Assembly: GCA_963721405.1 (NCBI GenBank)
Contig: CAVRJA010000014.1
Location: 682,001-746,000 of the forward strand
Direction: 5' to 3'
Length of the DNA stretch: 64,000 bases
DNA from: JAFNAG01 sp963721405
GTDB taxonomy: Bacteria; Acidobacteriota; UBA6911
The notes beneath the pieces are model-generated. The model saw only the letters and a program-made list of their open reading frames with translations. It was not told the DNA's origin and did not search any database. The number at the start of each line of letters is the position of its first letter. The first letter of the stretch is position 1. Positions 25,955-33,233 of this stretch are shown here, piece by piece. The translations under genes and the position numbers were made by a program.

Positions 25955-26773
25955 TCAATTACCCGATGCCGTCCCGGCCAGAAGCGCCAGGTGCTTTTGC
26001 CCGCAGGCTTCAGGCATCCGCAGCCGTTGCCGCACCAGGCGGATTGCCCGGTGCAGTGATCCCTTCACCGTCCCGAGCGTGGTTCCCTCTCTTGCCGAGA
26101 TCTCCCGCAGCTTCAATCCCTGCACATGGCGAAGGACAAAAATCCTTTTCTGCATCGTCGACATATCCCTCAAGCATCTGCGGATGCCGGCGACCTTCTC
26201 CCGTTCCTCCAGGACGCGGTCGGCGAGGCACGCGCCGGCCCCGAATTTCGCGCGTTCCTGCGACTTCGACTCCACGGCGCTCTCCGCTTCGGCCAGCCCG
26301 ATTTCCGCACGGCGGCGCCGTGCGCGCCAGCAATCGATGGCGTGGTTGGCGGCCAGCCGGTAAATCCAGGTGGAGAACCTTGCCCGGCCCGGGTTCCAAC
26401 CGGACAGCGCACGATAGACTTTGATGAATACTTCCTGCGTGGCATCCTGCGCATCAATGCGATCCCGCAGGATGCGTGCCATCGTGGTGTACACCTGGAG
26501 CCGGTAGCGCTCGTACAGTAGGCGGAAAGCCTCCTCATCCCCCCGGAGACTGCGCTCGACGAGAATCTCATCCGCCAGCGGACTCTCCTGCGCACCGCAT
26601 GCAAGATCAGTTTTTGCCCGCGTGCGCACCCGCTCCTTTTGCAGATCCCGTTCACGGCGCCGCTGACTCTCAGGACGAGACGAGTCGACAGGCGCCTCCA
26701 GTCCCCGCATGGCGTGAATCGTCATACCGAATCCCAAATTCGTCCTGATGTTTGCCGCGCCGCTGAATGCCAT
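25955..26773 (-). CDS. ECF-type RNA polymerase sigma factor with N-terminal extension
   Basis: A 272-residue protein whose sigma-2 region (DEEAFRLLYERYRLQVYTTMARIL; DAQDATQEVFIKVYRAL) and sigma-4 region (STMQKRIFVLRHVQGLKLREISAREG, TLGTVKGSLHRAIRLVRQRL) are clear. The first 70 residues are a basic, low-complexity extension not typical of ECF factors; GGGGAGAGG upstream of 26773 supports this start, but a later start is possible. The sigma-4 helix-turn-helix reads EISAREGTTLGTVKGSLHRA. No anti-sigma gene is adjacent, in contrast to the second ECF gene 2 kb away. Target promoters unknown. Confidence 0.85.
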   Translation of the reverse strand: MAFSGAANIRTNLGFGMTIHAMRGLEAPVDSSRPESQRRRERDLQKERVRTRAKTDLACGAQESPLADEILVERSLRGDEEAFRLLYERYRLQVYTTMARILRDRIDAQDATQEVFIKVYRALSGWNPGRARFSTWIYRLAANHAIDCWRARRRRAEIGLAEAESAVESKSQERAKFGAGACLADRVLEEREKVAGIRRCLRDMSTMQKRIFVLRHVQGLKLREISAREGTTLGTVKGSLHRAIRLVRQRLRMPEACGQKHLALLAGTASGN

Positions 26774-26992
26774 GGTTTATCCTCTCCCCAAGACGGCTGT
26801 TTAGCCCTTAATCACCCGTGAAGCACCCGCTTCCACGGCTTGTTACCCAGTATTACAGCCGCCCGTGACTTTTATTCACCGGCAGCGGCCGATTCGGGTT
26901 TGCCTGTCTGTTCTGTGCCGGCGCCTCGAACAGGTGCGCATCCAATGATTTATCGAAGTCTCTGGCGCCGACGAATGACGAACCCGTCTCAA

Positions 26993-27066
26993 CGGCTCTT
27001 CGGAAACTTCCCCGGGATTCGCGCGCCGTGGGAATGGCCTCCCGGGGGCGCCGGCGTCTCGCCGGC
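26993..27066 (+). repeat. dispersed repeat module M1, copy 1
   Basis: A roughly 70-bp GC-rich sequence containing CTTCCCCGGGATTCGCGCGC and GCCTCCCGGGGGCGCCGGCG. A second copy in inverted orientation, close to 85 percent identical by eye, lies at 36881-36944. Confidence 0.75.
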
Positions 27067-27155
27067 AAAAGCAATGCGCTATCAAAAGCCCATCCTGAAA
27101 ACCGTGGGCGCGAGCCTGCCCGATTCAATCGCTTCGGCAATCGCATCGCAGCAGG

Positions 27156-27687
27156 CCGGCGAGACGCCTAATGCCGCATACTTTTTGCAAAAAGAGGGGC
27201 GAGCAAAATGCAGGGATCTTGGACCTGGACATAGACATAGACCTGGACTTGGACGTGGACGTGATTAAAGGTGCTCCGTTAGTAATCAGTTCATTGGTAG
27301 GTAGACATAAGGCGCAAAAACAAAACGAACCGCGAAGACCGCAAAGAGCGCGAAGATATCTGCCGAACTCATGCCGCGTTGCGGTGTCATCGGCTTCTTT
27401 GCGGTCTTCGCGGTCTTCGCGGTTCGAGTTTTCAGCGTTTATGGGGCACAGCCTGTGCCTTCGCCGTGTCTGCTTCTTGGACCTGGACATAGACCTGGAC
27501 CTGGACTTGGACGTGGACGGGATTAAAGGTGCGCCGTTAAGTCCCAACGCCTCAGAAACCTGTGCCGCAACCTCGTCTAGGTCCACTTCGAAGTCCAGGT
27601 CCAGGTCCAAGTCCACGAGCCAAAATGGAAATTCGTATGCAAGAACGGAATTTTAGAAAAAGTATGCAGCATTAGGCGAGACGCCGG
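27156..27687. repeat. inverted-repeat-bounded element with three TGGACN arrays
   Basis: Arms at 27156-27192 and 27651-27687 share CCGGCG-AGACGCCTAATGC-GCATACTTTTT in inverted orientation with few mismatches. Between them are two plus-oriented hexamer arrays (27214-27261, eight units; 27478-27519, seven units) both followed by the same flank, GATTAAAGGTGC-CCGTTA, and one minus-oriented array (27574-27615, seven units). The shared flank shows that the first two arrays are duplicates. Confidence 0.8.
27326..27426. repeat. hairpin-forming repeat (GCGAAGACCGC type)
   Basis: CGAACCGCGAAGACCGCAAAG (27326-27346, written here as its 21-bp span) is complementary to 27397-27426, whose arm carries one extra 9-nt TCTTCGCGG unit. 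The TCTTCGCGGTCTTCGC motif occurs again near 29735-29760, and related AACCACGAAAGACACGAA stems occur at 58875-58938. Confidence 0.65.
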
Positions 27688-27778
27688 CGGTCCCGGCAAC
27701 CGCCGTGTCTCGACGCCAATCAGAACCGGGTTTCTGATTTCAATGAACGGCGACACAGCCGCCGCAACGGCTCTGCGG
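27676..27778 (-). repeat. dispersed repeat module M2, copy 1
   Basis: Read on the minus strand it contains GCGGCGGCTGTGTCGCC, GTTCATTGAAATCAGAAACC and GGTTGCCGGGACCGCCGGCG. A plus-strand copy lies at 36634-36740 and a shorter diverged one at 44021-44090. The 19-bp core GTTCATTGAAATCAGAAAC is identical in the first two copies. Confidence 0.8.
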
Positions 27779-27859
27779 TGAAGAGGGCATCGACGTCGAT
27801 CCGGAGGGCATGCTGCAACGGCATCTTGGGGAGTTGTTACGATCCGGCCGGAGGCCGCT

Positions 27860-28174
27860 TCACTCGATGATAACGGCTGTGCCGTAGACGAGGATCTCCG
27901 CGGCCAGTTTCATTGTTTCGGTGGTGCCGAATCGGACGGCAACGATCGCGTTGGCGCCGGCTTTCTCCGCTTCGGCGATCATGCGGTCCAGGGCCTGCTC
28001 GCGGGCTTCGGCGATCATTTTTGTGTGCTCGACGATTTCTCCGCCCACGGACGCGCGCAGCGCCGCCATGAAATTGCGCCCGAGACTCCGGGCCCGGATC
28101 GTGCTTCCGCGAACCAAGCCAAGGGTCTTGATAATTCGCCTGCCGGGAACATCATCCGAGGTGGTGAGTATCAT
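27860..28174 (-). CDS. YbjQ / UPF0145 family protein
   Basis: A 104-residue cytoplasmic protein with the family pattern MILTTSDDVPGRRIIKTLGLVRG, SLGGEI-like RASVGGEIVEHTKMI, AREQALDRMIAEAEKAGANAIV and a final beta strand. YbjQ proteins form pentameric rings and are sometimes labelled heavy-metal-binding, but the biochemical role is unknown. Its ATG overlaps the stop of the membrane anti-sigma-like gene (ATGA at 28171-28174), so it is translated as the third gene of a sigma-factor operon. A link between the two is not otherwise documented in the sequence. Confidence 0.88.
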   Translation of the reverse strand: MILTTSDDVPGRRIIKTLGLVRGSTIRARSLGRNFMAALRASVGGEIVEHTKMIAEAREQALDRMIAEAEKAGANAIVAVRFGTTETMKLAAEILVYGTAVIIE

Positions 28175-28620
28175 CGCTCAACCTCTTTCTCATAGCGTTC
28201 GTGTTTTCTCGCAAAAAGCCGCTCGCGCAAAACGGAGACCGTCATGATGATTATTCCCAGTCCGGCAAGGGTAACGCCTATCTTGACGACGAGAGGCAGA
28301 TTCGGGTCAGAGTATAACCCAGTCAATCCTTTGTATCCGGCAAAAGCAAGCAGGAACATAACGCCGAGGGACGTCAGCAACCAGCCGAGACCGCGTTCCA
28401 GACGACGGTAGACGCCGGTCCAATATCCGGACCAGTACGTGTCCGGCAGCTCCTTGAAACGGATTTGATCGGTTACTTCCTTGATATGCCGGAACGCCTT
28501 AAGCTCGTCCTTCCACTTCTCATCCTCCCGGATGGCTTCTGCCAGCGATCTCTCCTCTTCCGGGGAAGCGACCCCATCGACCACTTTCATCATCAATGCC
28601 TGGATCTCTTCATCCTTCAT
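28171..28620 (-). CDS. predicted membrane anti-sigma-like protein
   Basis: A 149-residue protein with an N-terminal helical cytoplasmic domain (residues 1-55, MKDEEIQALMMKVVDGVASPEEERSL) resembling the anti-sigma domain of zinc-less anti-sigma factors, then two membrane helices (about 78-98 and 108-132) and a short basic tail. It overlaps the preceding ECF sigma gene by 11 bp and the following YbjQ gene by 4 bp. Position and topology suggest that it sequesters the sigma factor at the membrane. No HxxxCxxC zinc motif is present. Recognition is by context rather than by strong motif. Confidence 0.65.
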   Translation of the reverse strand: MKDEEIQALMMKVVDGVASPEEERSLAEAIREDEKWKDELKAFRHIKEVTDQIRFKELPDTYWSGYWTGVYRRLERGLGWLLTSLGVMFLLAFAGYKGLTGLYSDPNLPLVVKIGVTLAGLGIIIMTVSVLRERLFARKHERYEKEVER

Positions 28621-29161
28621 AGGCTTCCCCCAAAAGCTCCCGGAGTTTTTTCCGCGCGTAATACAGGCGCGACATCACGCTCCCGACAGGAATTCCGAGC
28701 AGCTTCGCAATATCTTCGTAAGGCATATCTTCAAAGTGGCGCAGAATTATGATTTCGCGGTGATCGTAGGACAGTTTTTCGATGGCGGCCCAGAGCGCCT
28801 TCCTGGCTTCGTCTGCTTCCACGATGCAATCCGGCGCCCCGCTGTCATCCGGCGCCTGGTCCGACTCGCCTCTTATCTGCGCGGCGTATTCGAACCGGAC
28901 CGATCTTTTTCTGAGGTGGTTTTTGGCGAGATTGCTGAGAATGGCGTAAAACCAGGCGTAAAACGGGCGTCCTCGATCATAGCGGCGCCGCGCGTTGTAG
29001 ACGCGTATGAATGCTTCCTGGGACAGGTCGTAGGCGTCATCGGAGTTGCCGACCAGCTTGAGCGCAAGGTAGTAGGCCTTCCGCTTGTACTTTTCAACCA
29101 GGATCCGAAAAGCCGCCGGATCCCCATGCTGAACAGCAGCCATCAACTGGGCATCATCCAC
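28610..29161 (-). CDS. ECF RNA polymerase sigma factor
   Basis: A sigma-70 family factor of about 183 residues: region 2 shows FRILVEKYKRKAYYLALKLV and DAYDLSQEAFIRVYNARRRY, with RPFYAWFYAILSNLAKNHLR; region 4 shows YDHREIIILRHFEDMPYEDI and GIPVGSVMSRLYYARKKLRE. The GTG at 29161 is chosen because AAGGAG lies 9 nt upstream (29171-29176) and GGAGGTGAT just before that; an ATG at 29197 is the alternative. It heads an overlapping operon with an anti-sigma-like membrane protein and a YbjQ protein, so it is probably released by an envelope signal. It may autoregulate; its promoter region runs into the repeat element at 29258. Confidence 0.9.
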   Translation of the reverse strand: MDDAQLMAAVQHGDPAAFRILVEKYKRKAYYLALKLVGNSDDAYDLSQEAFIRVYNARRRYDRGRPFYAWFYAILSNLAKNHLRKRSVRFEYAAQIRGESDQAPDDSGAPDCIVEADEARKALWAAIEKLSYDHREIIILRHFEDMPYEDIAKLLGIPVGSVMSRLYYARKKLRELLGEAYEG

Positions 29162-29257
29162 GCCTGTGCACTCCTTATCACCTCCTATTACCGCCATCGG
29201 CTTCCTTTATTCAAATGAAGGGCGGCGGACCCGCCGCCCTGGTGAGGCACCATATTC

Positions 29258-29477
29258 TAGTTTCTGTCGCGAAACTCAATCATTGTCCTGCTTGGTCATG
29301 GACGTGGACTTGGACCTGGATCTGGACGTGGTCAGCCATTTTGATGTAACCTCCAGAGAATGCGGCACTTATATCGGGCCACTGGCATTTGCCGGGTCTA
29401 CGTCCAAGTCCAGGTCCAAGTCCAAGTCCAAGTCTAAGTCCAGGTCAGATGACCGTGGAGTTTCGCGACAGAAACTA
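29258..29477. repeat. 220-bp palindromic element with paired TGGACN arrays
   Basis: The ends are a perfect 20-bp inverted repeat: TAGTTTCTGTCGCGAAACTC at 29258-29277 and GAGTTTCGCGACAGAAACTA at 29458-29477. Inside, a plus-oriented hexamer array (29299-29328) flanked on both sides by TGGTCA faces a minus-oriented array (29396-29443), with a 67-bp unique centre. The whole unit can fold into one long hairpin. It lies between the sigma-factor operon and the M64 peptidase gene. Confidence 0.88.
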
Positions 29478-29831
29478 TTCTAGCCGAAGTGCTGCAGATC
29501 TATCCACAGGGCAGGCCAGGGTTTATGCGGTTTCTTACACAGCCAGATGTCCGGGTGGCGCGTGGTCTCCTCGTTCTTGACCCCATAGAGGTTCGTGACC
29601 TGTCCTGCCGACAAGGAAAAAAGAAGTCAGCATCCAATCCCTGCCGGACTCTCATCACGGGAAGTATCGTACCGGCGCCTCCATCGCTTATGTCGCCACG
29701 CACGGATCGCGACGGACTCCGGAAATCCTTTTGCGCGATCTTCGCGGTCTTCGCCGTTGCGGTTTTCGGGTTAGAATGGCTTTCGGAAGGACACGGTTGC
29801 GGATAACGGGGTTCGATTCTGGAGGTGCGCG
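29478..29831. other. 354-bp intergenic stretch before the M64 gene
   Basis: No gene was recognised. It carries one GATCTTCGCGGTCTTCGCCG motif (near 29748) of the hairpin repeat family and ends with GGAGGTG (29820-29826), the ribosome site of the M64 gene. A promoter for that gene should be here but none stood out. Confidence 0.45.
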
Positions 29832-31214
29832 ATGATTGCGACCATGATAACGCTCTTTGCCGGGCTTCTCGCCGCTGCGGATACCACTCCCCGGACCATG
29901 CGGCTGGATTACTTCCATACGGGCAATGCCACGGAAGAACGATTCGCCCTCGACGGCATTGTTCTCGAAGGTTCGTGGCCGGGCCCATTGAATCGTGCGA
30001 TCGACGACACCAACCTTGGAAAGTATTATTTTGAGATCATCGATCGCGGGAGCAACCGCGTTCTCTACTCTCGGGGATTCGCCAGTATTTATGGCGAATG
30101 GGAGACAACCGGGGAAGCCGCGGAATCAACCCACACCTTCCACGAGTCTCTGCGGTTTCCAGTCCCTGCGGCGGCCTTTCAGGTCGTGCTCAAGAAAAGG
30201 GGAGCGGGCAACGCCTTCCGCGAGGTCTGGACCCTGATCGTCGATCCGGCAAGCGCGGAGGTGGACCGCTCGACCGTGCCGCAGGCCGGCGTGTGGGCTG
30301 TGATGAAAAACGGCGAACCACGGGACAAGGTCGACCTGCTCCTCATGGGGGACGGTTACACCGCCGCTGAAATGGACAAATGGCACCGGGACGCCAAGCG
30401 CATGGCGGAACTGCTCATGGCCGCGTCGCCGTTCAAGGAACGCAAGGCCGATTTCAATATCTGGGCCGTGGATACGCCTTCCGAGGAGAGCGGGATCTCG
30501 CGCCTTTCCGACGGCGTGTACCGACGGTCCGCGCTGCGCGCGAGTTACGACGCATTCGGCTCGGAGCGGTATGTGCTCACGTTCGACAACAAGCGCGTGC
30601 GCGAGGCGGCCGCAGCCGCCCCGTACGAATTCATCGAAATCATCGTCAATGACCGGAAGTATGGAGGCGGCGGCATCTTCAATCTGTATGCCACCGTGGC
30701 CGCGGACAACGCCTTCACCCCTTACATTTTTGTTCACGAATTCGGACACCACTTCGCGGGCCTGGCGGACGAGTATTACACCTCGGCGGTCGCATACACG
30801 GGCCCGGCGGCCCGGCCCGAACCGTGGGAACCGAACGTTACGGCCGACGCACAGGGTCGCCGGTGGACGGACCTGATCCGGCCGGGCACTCCGCTGCCGA
30901 CCCCATGGCCCAAGGAAGCGTTCGAGGCGGAACAGAAGGAGATCCAGAGCCGGCGCGTGGAAATTCGTTCGCAGAAGCGTCCGGAACCGGAGATGGAAGC
31001 GCTCTTCCGCGAAGAGCGGGAGCGATCCACGAAGTTGCTCGGATCGAGTCCGAATGCGGGCAAAGTGGGCGCATTCGAAGGGGCAATGTACCAGGCCCGG
31101 GGCTACTACCGCTCGCAGGTCGACTGCATCATGTTCACGCGGGACGAAGTAGGATTTTGCGCCGTGTGCCGGCGCGCGATCGAGCGCATCATCGATCTCT
31201 ATGCCGGGAAATGA
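29832..31214 (+). CDS. M64 family zinc metallopeptidase (IgA-peptidase M64)
   Basis: A 460-residue secreted peptidase. After a short signal peptide it has a beta-rich N-terminal domain (about 20-150), then the peptidase domain starting VDLLLMGDGYTAAEMDKWHRD, with the zinc site H302-E303-F-G-H306 followed by HFAGLADEYY, the M64 signature. The C-terminus is Cys-containing (VDCIMFTRDEVGFCAVCRRAIERI), which in relatives is conserved and stabilises the fold. M64 proteases include the Clostridium ramosum IgA protease, but in soil bacteria they are general exoproteases. GGAGGTG upstream supports the start. Confidence 0.93.
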   Translation: MIATMITLFAGLLAAADTTPRTMRLDYFHTGNATEERFALDGIVLEGSWPGPLNRAIDDTNLGKYYFEIIDRGSNRVLYSRGFASIYGEWETTGEAAESTHTFHESLRFPVPAAAFQVVLKKRGAGNAFREVWTLIVDPASAEVDRSTVPQAGVWAVMKNGEPRDKVDLLLMGDGYTAAEMDKWHRDAKRMAELLMAASPFKERKADFNIWAVDTPSEESGISRLSDGVYRRSALRASYDAFGSERYVLTFDNKRVREAAAAAPYEFIEIIVNDRKYGGGGIFNLYATVAADNAFTPYIFVHEFGHHFAGLADEYYTSAVAYTGPAARPEPWEPNVTADAQGRRWTDLIRPGTPLPTPWPKEAFEAEQKEIQSRRVEIRSQKRPEPEMEALFREERERSTKLLGSSPNAGKVGAFEGAMYQARGYYRSQVDCIMFTRDEVGFCAVCRRAIERIIDLYAGK

Positions 31215-31238
31215 GTGCGATAGAAAAAGAGCGAACTA

Positions 31239-31304
31239 CGAAGACCTCGAAGCCTGGGCGCACGCGCTAAGACCGCTGCGCTCTTGCAGCCTTAGAGGTC
31301 TTCG
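31239..31304. terminator. hairpin between the M64 and mobB genes
   Basis: CGAAGACCTC (31239-31248) pairs with GAGGTCTTCG (31295-31304) around a 46-nt loop that itself has a CGCTAAGACCGCTGCGC-rich centre. The right arm overlaps the last codons of the convergent mobB gene. Related to the GAAGACC-type hairpins at 27326 and 58875. Confidence 0.5.
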
Positions 31305-31789
31305 AGTCCCAGATGCGGGACCAGCCAATCGGCAATTTCCTTTGTCTGGTCCGGGTGAAAGAGCGGCCGGCCGCACGATATGGGATGATCGGCGACCACG
31401 GCAACCAACTCGGCGGAGGGCGTCCTGAGGCCGTCGGAATGGCCCTCCCGCAGCACTTCGATCTTCTGCAGACCGGGATCGCCCCGGCCCCCCTCGATGA
31501 GGACGATGTCCGCCCTGCCGAACTCAGTGCGGGCGACCGCCGACGGCCGGGACTCGCAATATTCTTCCCGCAGGACAGCAGTCCGTCCGGGGCCGCAGAG
31601 TGCCACGCCATCCGCGCCGGCGAGGAGGTACTTCGACGAATCCTTGTGATCGCCCCCGAGGTCGTACCCGTGGCTGCAGTGCTTGACCACGGCCACGGCC
31701 AGTCCCCTTTTTTTCAATTCGGGGATCAGGCGAGCAATGAGCCGCGTCTTGCCGCTTCCGGAGCTGCCGACAACCGCGATGATTTTCAT
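31292..31789 (-). CDS. mobB: molybdopterin-guanine dinucleotide biosynthesis adaptor MobB
   Basis: A 165-residue P-loop GTPase-like protein: IIAVVGSSGSGKTRLIARLI (Walker A at residues 8-15), KHCSHGYDLGGDHKDSSKYLLAGA and IVLIEGGRGDPGLQKIEV match MobB. It assists MobA in forming the MGD form of the molybdenum (or tungsten) cofactor. It is divergent from the moeA pair, separated by 195 bp. A MobA is not visible in the window. Length is normal. Confidence 0.92.
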   Translation of the reverse strand: MKIIAVVGSSGSGKTRLIARLIPELKKRGLAVAVVKHCSHGYDLGGDHKDSSKYLLAGADGVALCGPGRTAVLREEYCESRPSAVARTEFGRADIVLIEGGRGDPGLQKIEVLREGHSDGLRTPSAELVAVVADHPISCGRPLFHPDQTKEIADWLVPHLGLEDL

Positions 31790-31984
31790 TTTCGAACCCG
31801 TGCGAATTTATATCACAGCACGCTTGAATCGCACCCACAAAGACCGTTGCCTTGACGGTGCCTGCAGACAGGCGCGATAATCGCAAGGCATGACAGCCGA
31901 TGCGAAACATCCTTCCACAAGCGCCCCCGAAGCCGGTCACGAGGTTATGGAGGGCTATGCGGTTTACTGCGTCAGGAGGATGCC

Positions 31985-33217
31985 GTGGCCGAGTTTCTAC
32001 GCCTGATAACCCCCGACGAGTTCATCCAGCGGCTTGCCCGGTTCGACCGCCTTCCCGCGGAAACCATTTCGTTGGACGCGTCTCTTAACAGGATCCTGGC
32101 AGAGGATGCCGTTGCTTCGGAAGACCTGCCCGAGCGGGCGCGCTCGACCGTTGACGGATTCGCTGTGCGGGCCGGGGATACATTCGGCGCCTCGGACTCG
32201 ATTCCCGCGCTCCTGGAATTGGCGGGTGCAGTCGAGATGGGGACGATCCCGGATCTTGCCGTCCGGACAGGACAGGCGGCCCAGATTCCCACGGGCGGTT
32301 TTCTTCCCCCTGGAACCGATGCCGTGGTCATGGTGGAGTACACGAATCCGGCGGGCGGGAACAGCATCGAGATAACGCGGCCAGTCACTGTTCATGCCAA
32401 CGTGCTGGAGAAAGGCGAAGACGTAAGATCCGGCGATCCCATTATTCCTGCCGGGCGGGTATTGCGGCCGCAGGAACTCGGACTCCTGGCCGCCCTGGGG
32501 ATCACGGAGATCCGAACGGGCCGGCGACCCCAGGTCGCTGTCATTTCCACGGGGGATGAGGTGGTCCCGATCGAACAAAAACCCCGGCCGGGTCAGATTC
32601 GCGACGCGAATCTCCATTCAGTGTCGGCACTGGTGAGGACGCTGGGTGGCGAGCCGGCCGCCTTTGAGATTGTTTCCGACGATGCCGGGAGGCTCCGCCG
32701 CGCCCTGGAAGAAGGCCTGTCGCGGTCAGATGTCGTCGTGCTTTCGGGCGGCAGTTCCGTGGGCACGCGGGACCTGATGGTGGATGTAGTAGAAGGCCTG
32801 CCAGGCGCCGAGGTTCTGGTGCACGGCGTGGCTGTCCGGCCGGGAAAGCCCACGCTCCTGGCACGCCATAACGGCAAAGCGATTTTCGGCTTGCCCGGTC
32901 ACCCGGTTTCAGCCCTGATCGTCGCGCAGGTTTTTCTGGCGCCATTTCTCAGGTATCTCCAGGGAGGCGCCCTCAAAAAGGGTCCCCTCGGGCTCTCCAC
33001 GAAAGCGATATTGGCCACGTCCATCCACTCCACAATCGGTCTGGAGGAGTTCGTCCGGATTCGTCTGGAGGTTGAAGCGGATGGGCTCGTCGCGCATCCG
33101 GTCTTCGGCAAATCGGGGATGCTTTCCTCCCTGGTCAAAGCCGACGGACTGATGGTGGTGCCGATGCAGGCGGAGGGTATTGCCCGGGGGGCAGTGGTGG
33201 ACGTCATTTGCCCGTAG
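31985..33217 (+). CDS. moeA: molybdopterin molybdenumtransferase MoeA
   Basis: A 410-residue enzyme that inserts molybdate (or tungstate) into adenylated molybdopterin. Visible motifs are STVDGFAVRAGD, TGQAAQIPTGGFLPPGTDAV, EKGEDVRSGDPIIPAGRVL, VISTGDEVV, VVLSGGSSVGTRDL and VRPGKPTLLARHNGKAIFGL followed by PGHPVSAL, covering the four MoeA domains in order. The start is a GTG with AGGAGG 5 bp upstream (31974-31979); an overlapping ATG at 31980 is out of frame. The second MoeA-type gene begins 16 bp after its stop, forming an operon. Confidence 0.95.
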   Translation: MAEFLRLITPDEFIQRLARFDRLPAETISLDASLNRILAEDAVASEDLPERARSTVDGFAVRAGDTFGASDSIPALLELAGAVEMGTIPDLAVRTGQAAQIPTGGFLPPGTDAVVMVEYTNPAGGNSIEITRPVTVHANVLEKGEDVRSGDPIIPAGRVLRPQELGLLAALGITEIRTGRRPQVAVISTGDEVVPIEQKPRPGQIRDANLHSVSALVRTLGGEPAAFEIVSDDAGRLRRALEEGLSRSDVVVLSGGSSVGTRDLMVDVVEGLPGAEVLVHGVAVRPGKPTLLARHNGKAIFGLPGHPVSALIVAQVFLAPFLRYLQGGALKKGPLGLSTKAILATSIHSTIGLEEFVRIRLEVEADGLVAHPVFGKSGMLSSLVKADGLMVVPMQAEGIARGAVVDVICP

Positions 33218-33233
33218 GGAGAGGAAGGTCTGC

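Larger units (their letters stand above)
26774..27859. other. 1.09-kb intergenic repeat mosaic
   Basis: No gene was recognised. The interval is almost entirely composed of repeats that are listed separately: module M1 (26993-27066), long inverted-repeat arms (27156-27192 and 27651-27687), three hexanucleotide arrays, a GCGGTCTTCGCGG hairpin (27326-27426) and module M2 (27676-27778). Acidic DLDLD-type and SRSKS-type open frames across it are products of the hexamer period, not genes. Confidence 0.75.

Noticed and set aside
27214..27615. CRISPR array
   Set aside because: Units are 6 bp, contiguous, without spacers, and no cas genes are in the window.
27125..27656. Open frames encoding DLDLDLD-type and SRSKSRS-type proteins across the hexamer arrays
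   Set aside because: They exist in both strands because a 6-bp period avoids stops; no ribosome site and no conserved domain. Treated as non-coding repeat.
29166..29483. 105-residue plus-strand frame over the palindromic element
   Set aside because: It is made of array translation (SKSRSKSKS) and runs antisense into the sigma-factor gene start; not a gene.
31800..31980. Possible Moco riboswitch in the mobB/moeA gap
   Set aside because: The conserved Moco-riboswitch core could not be matched and no clear multi-stem fold was apparent by eye.
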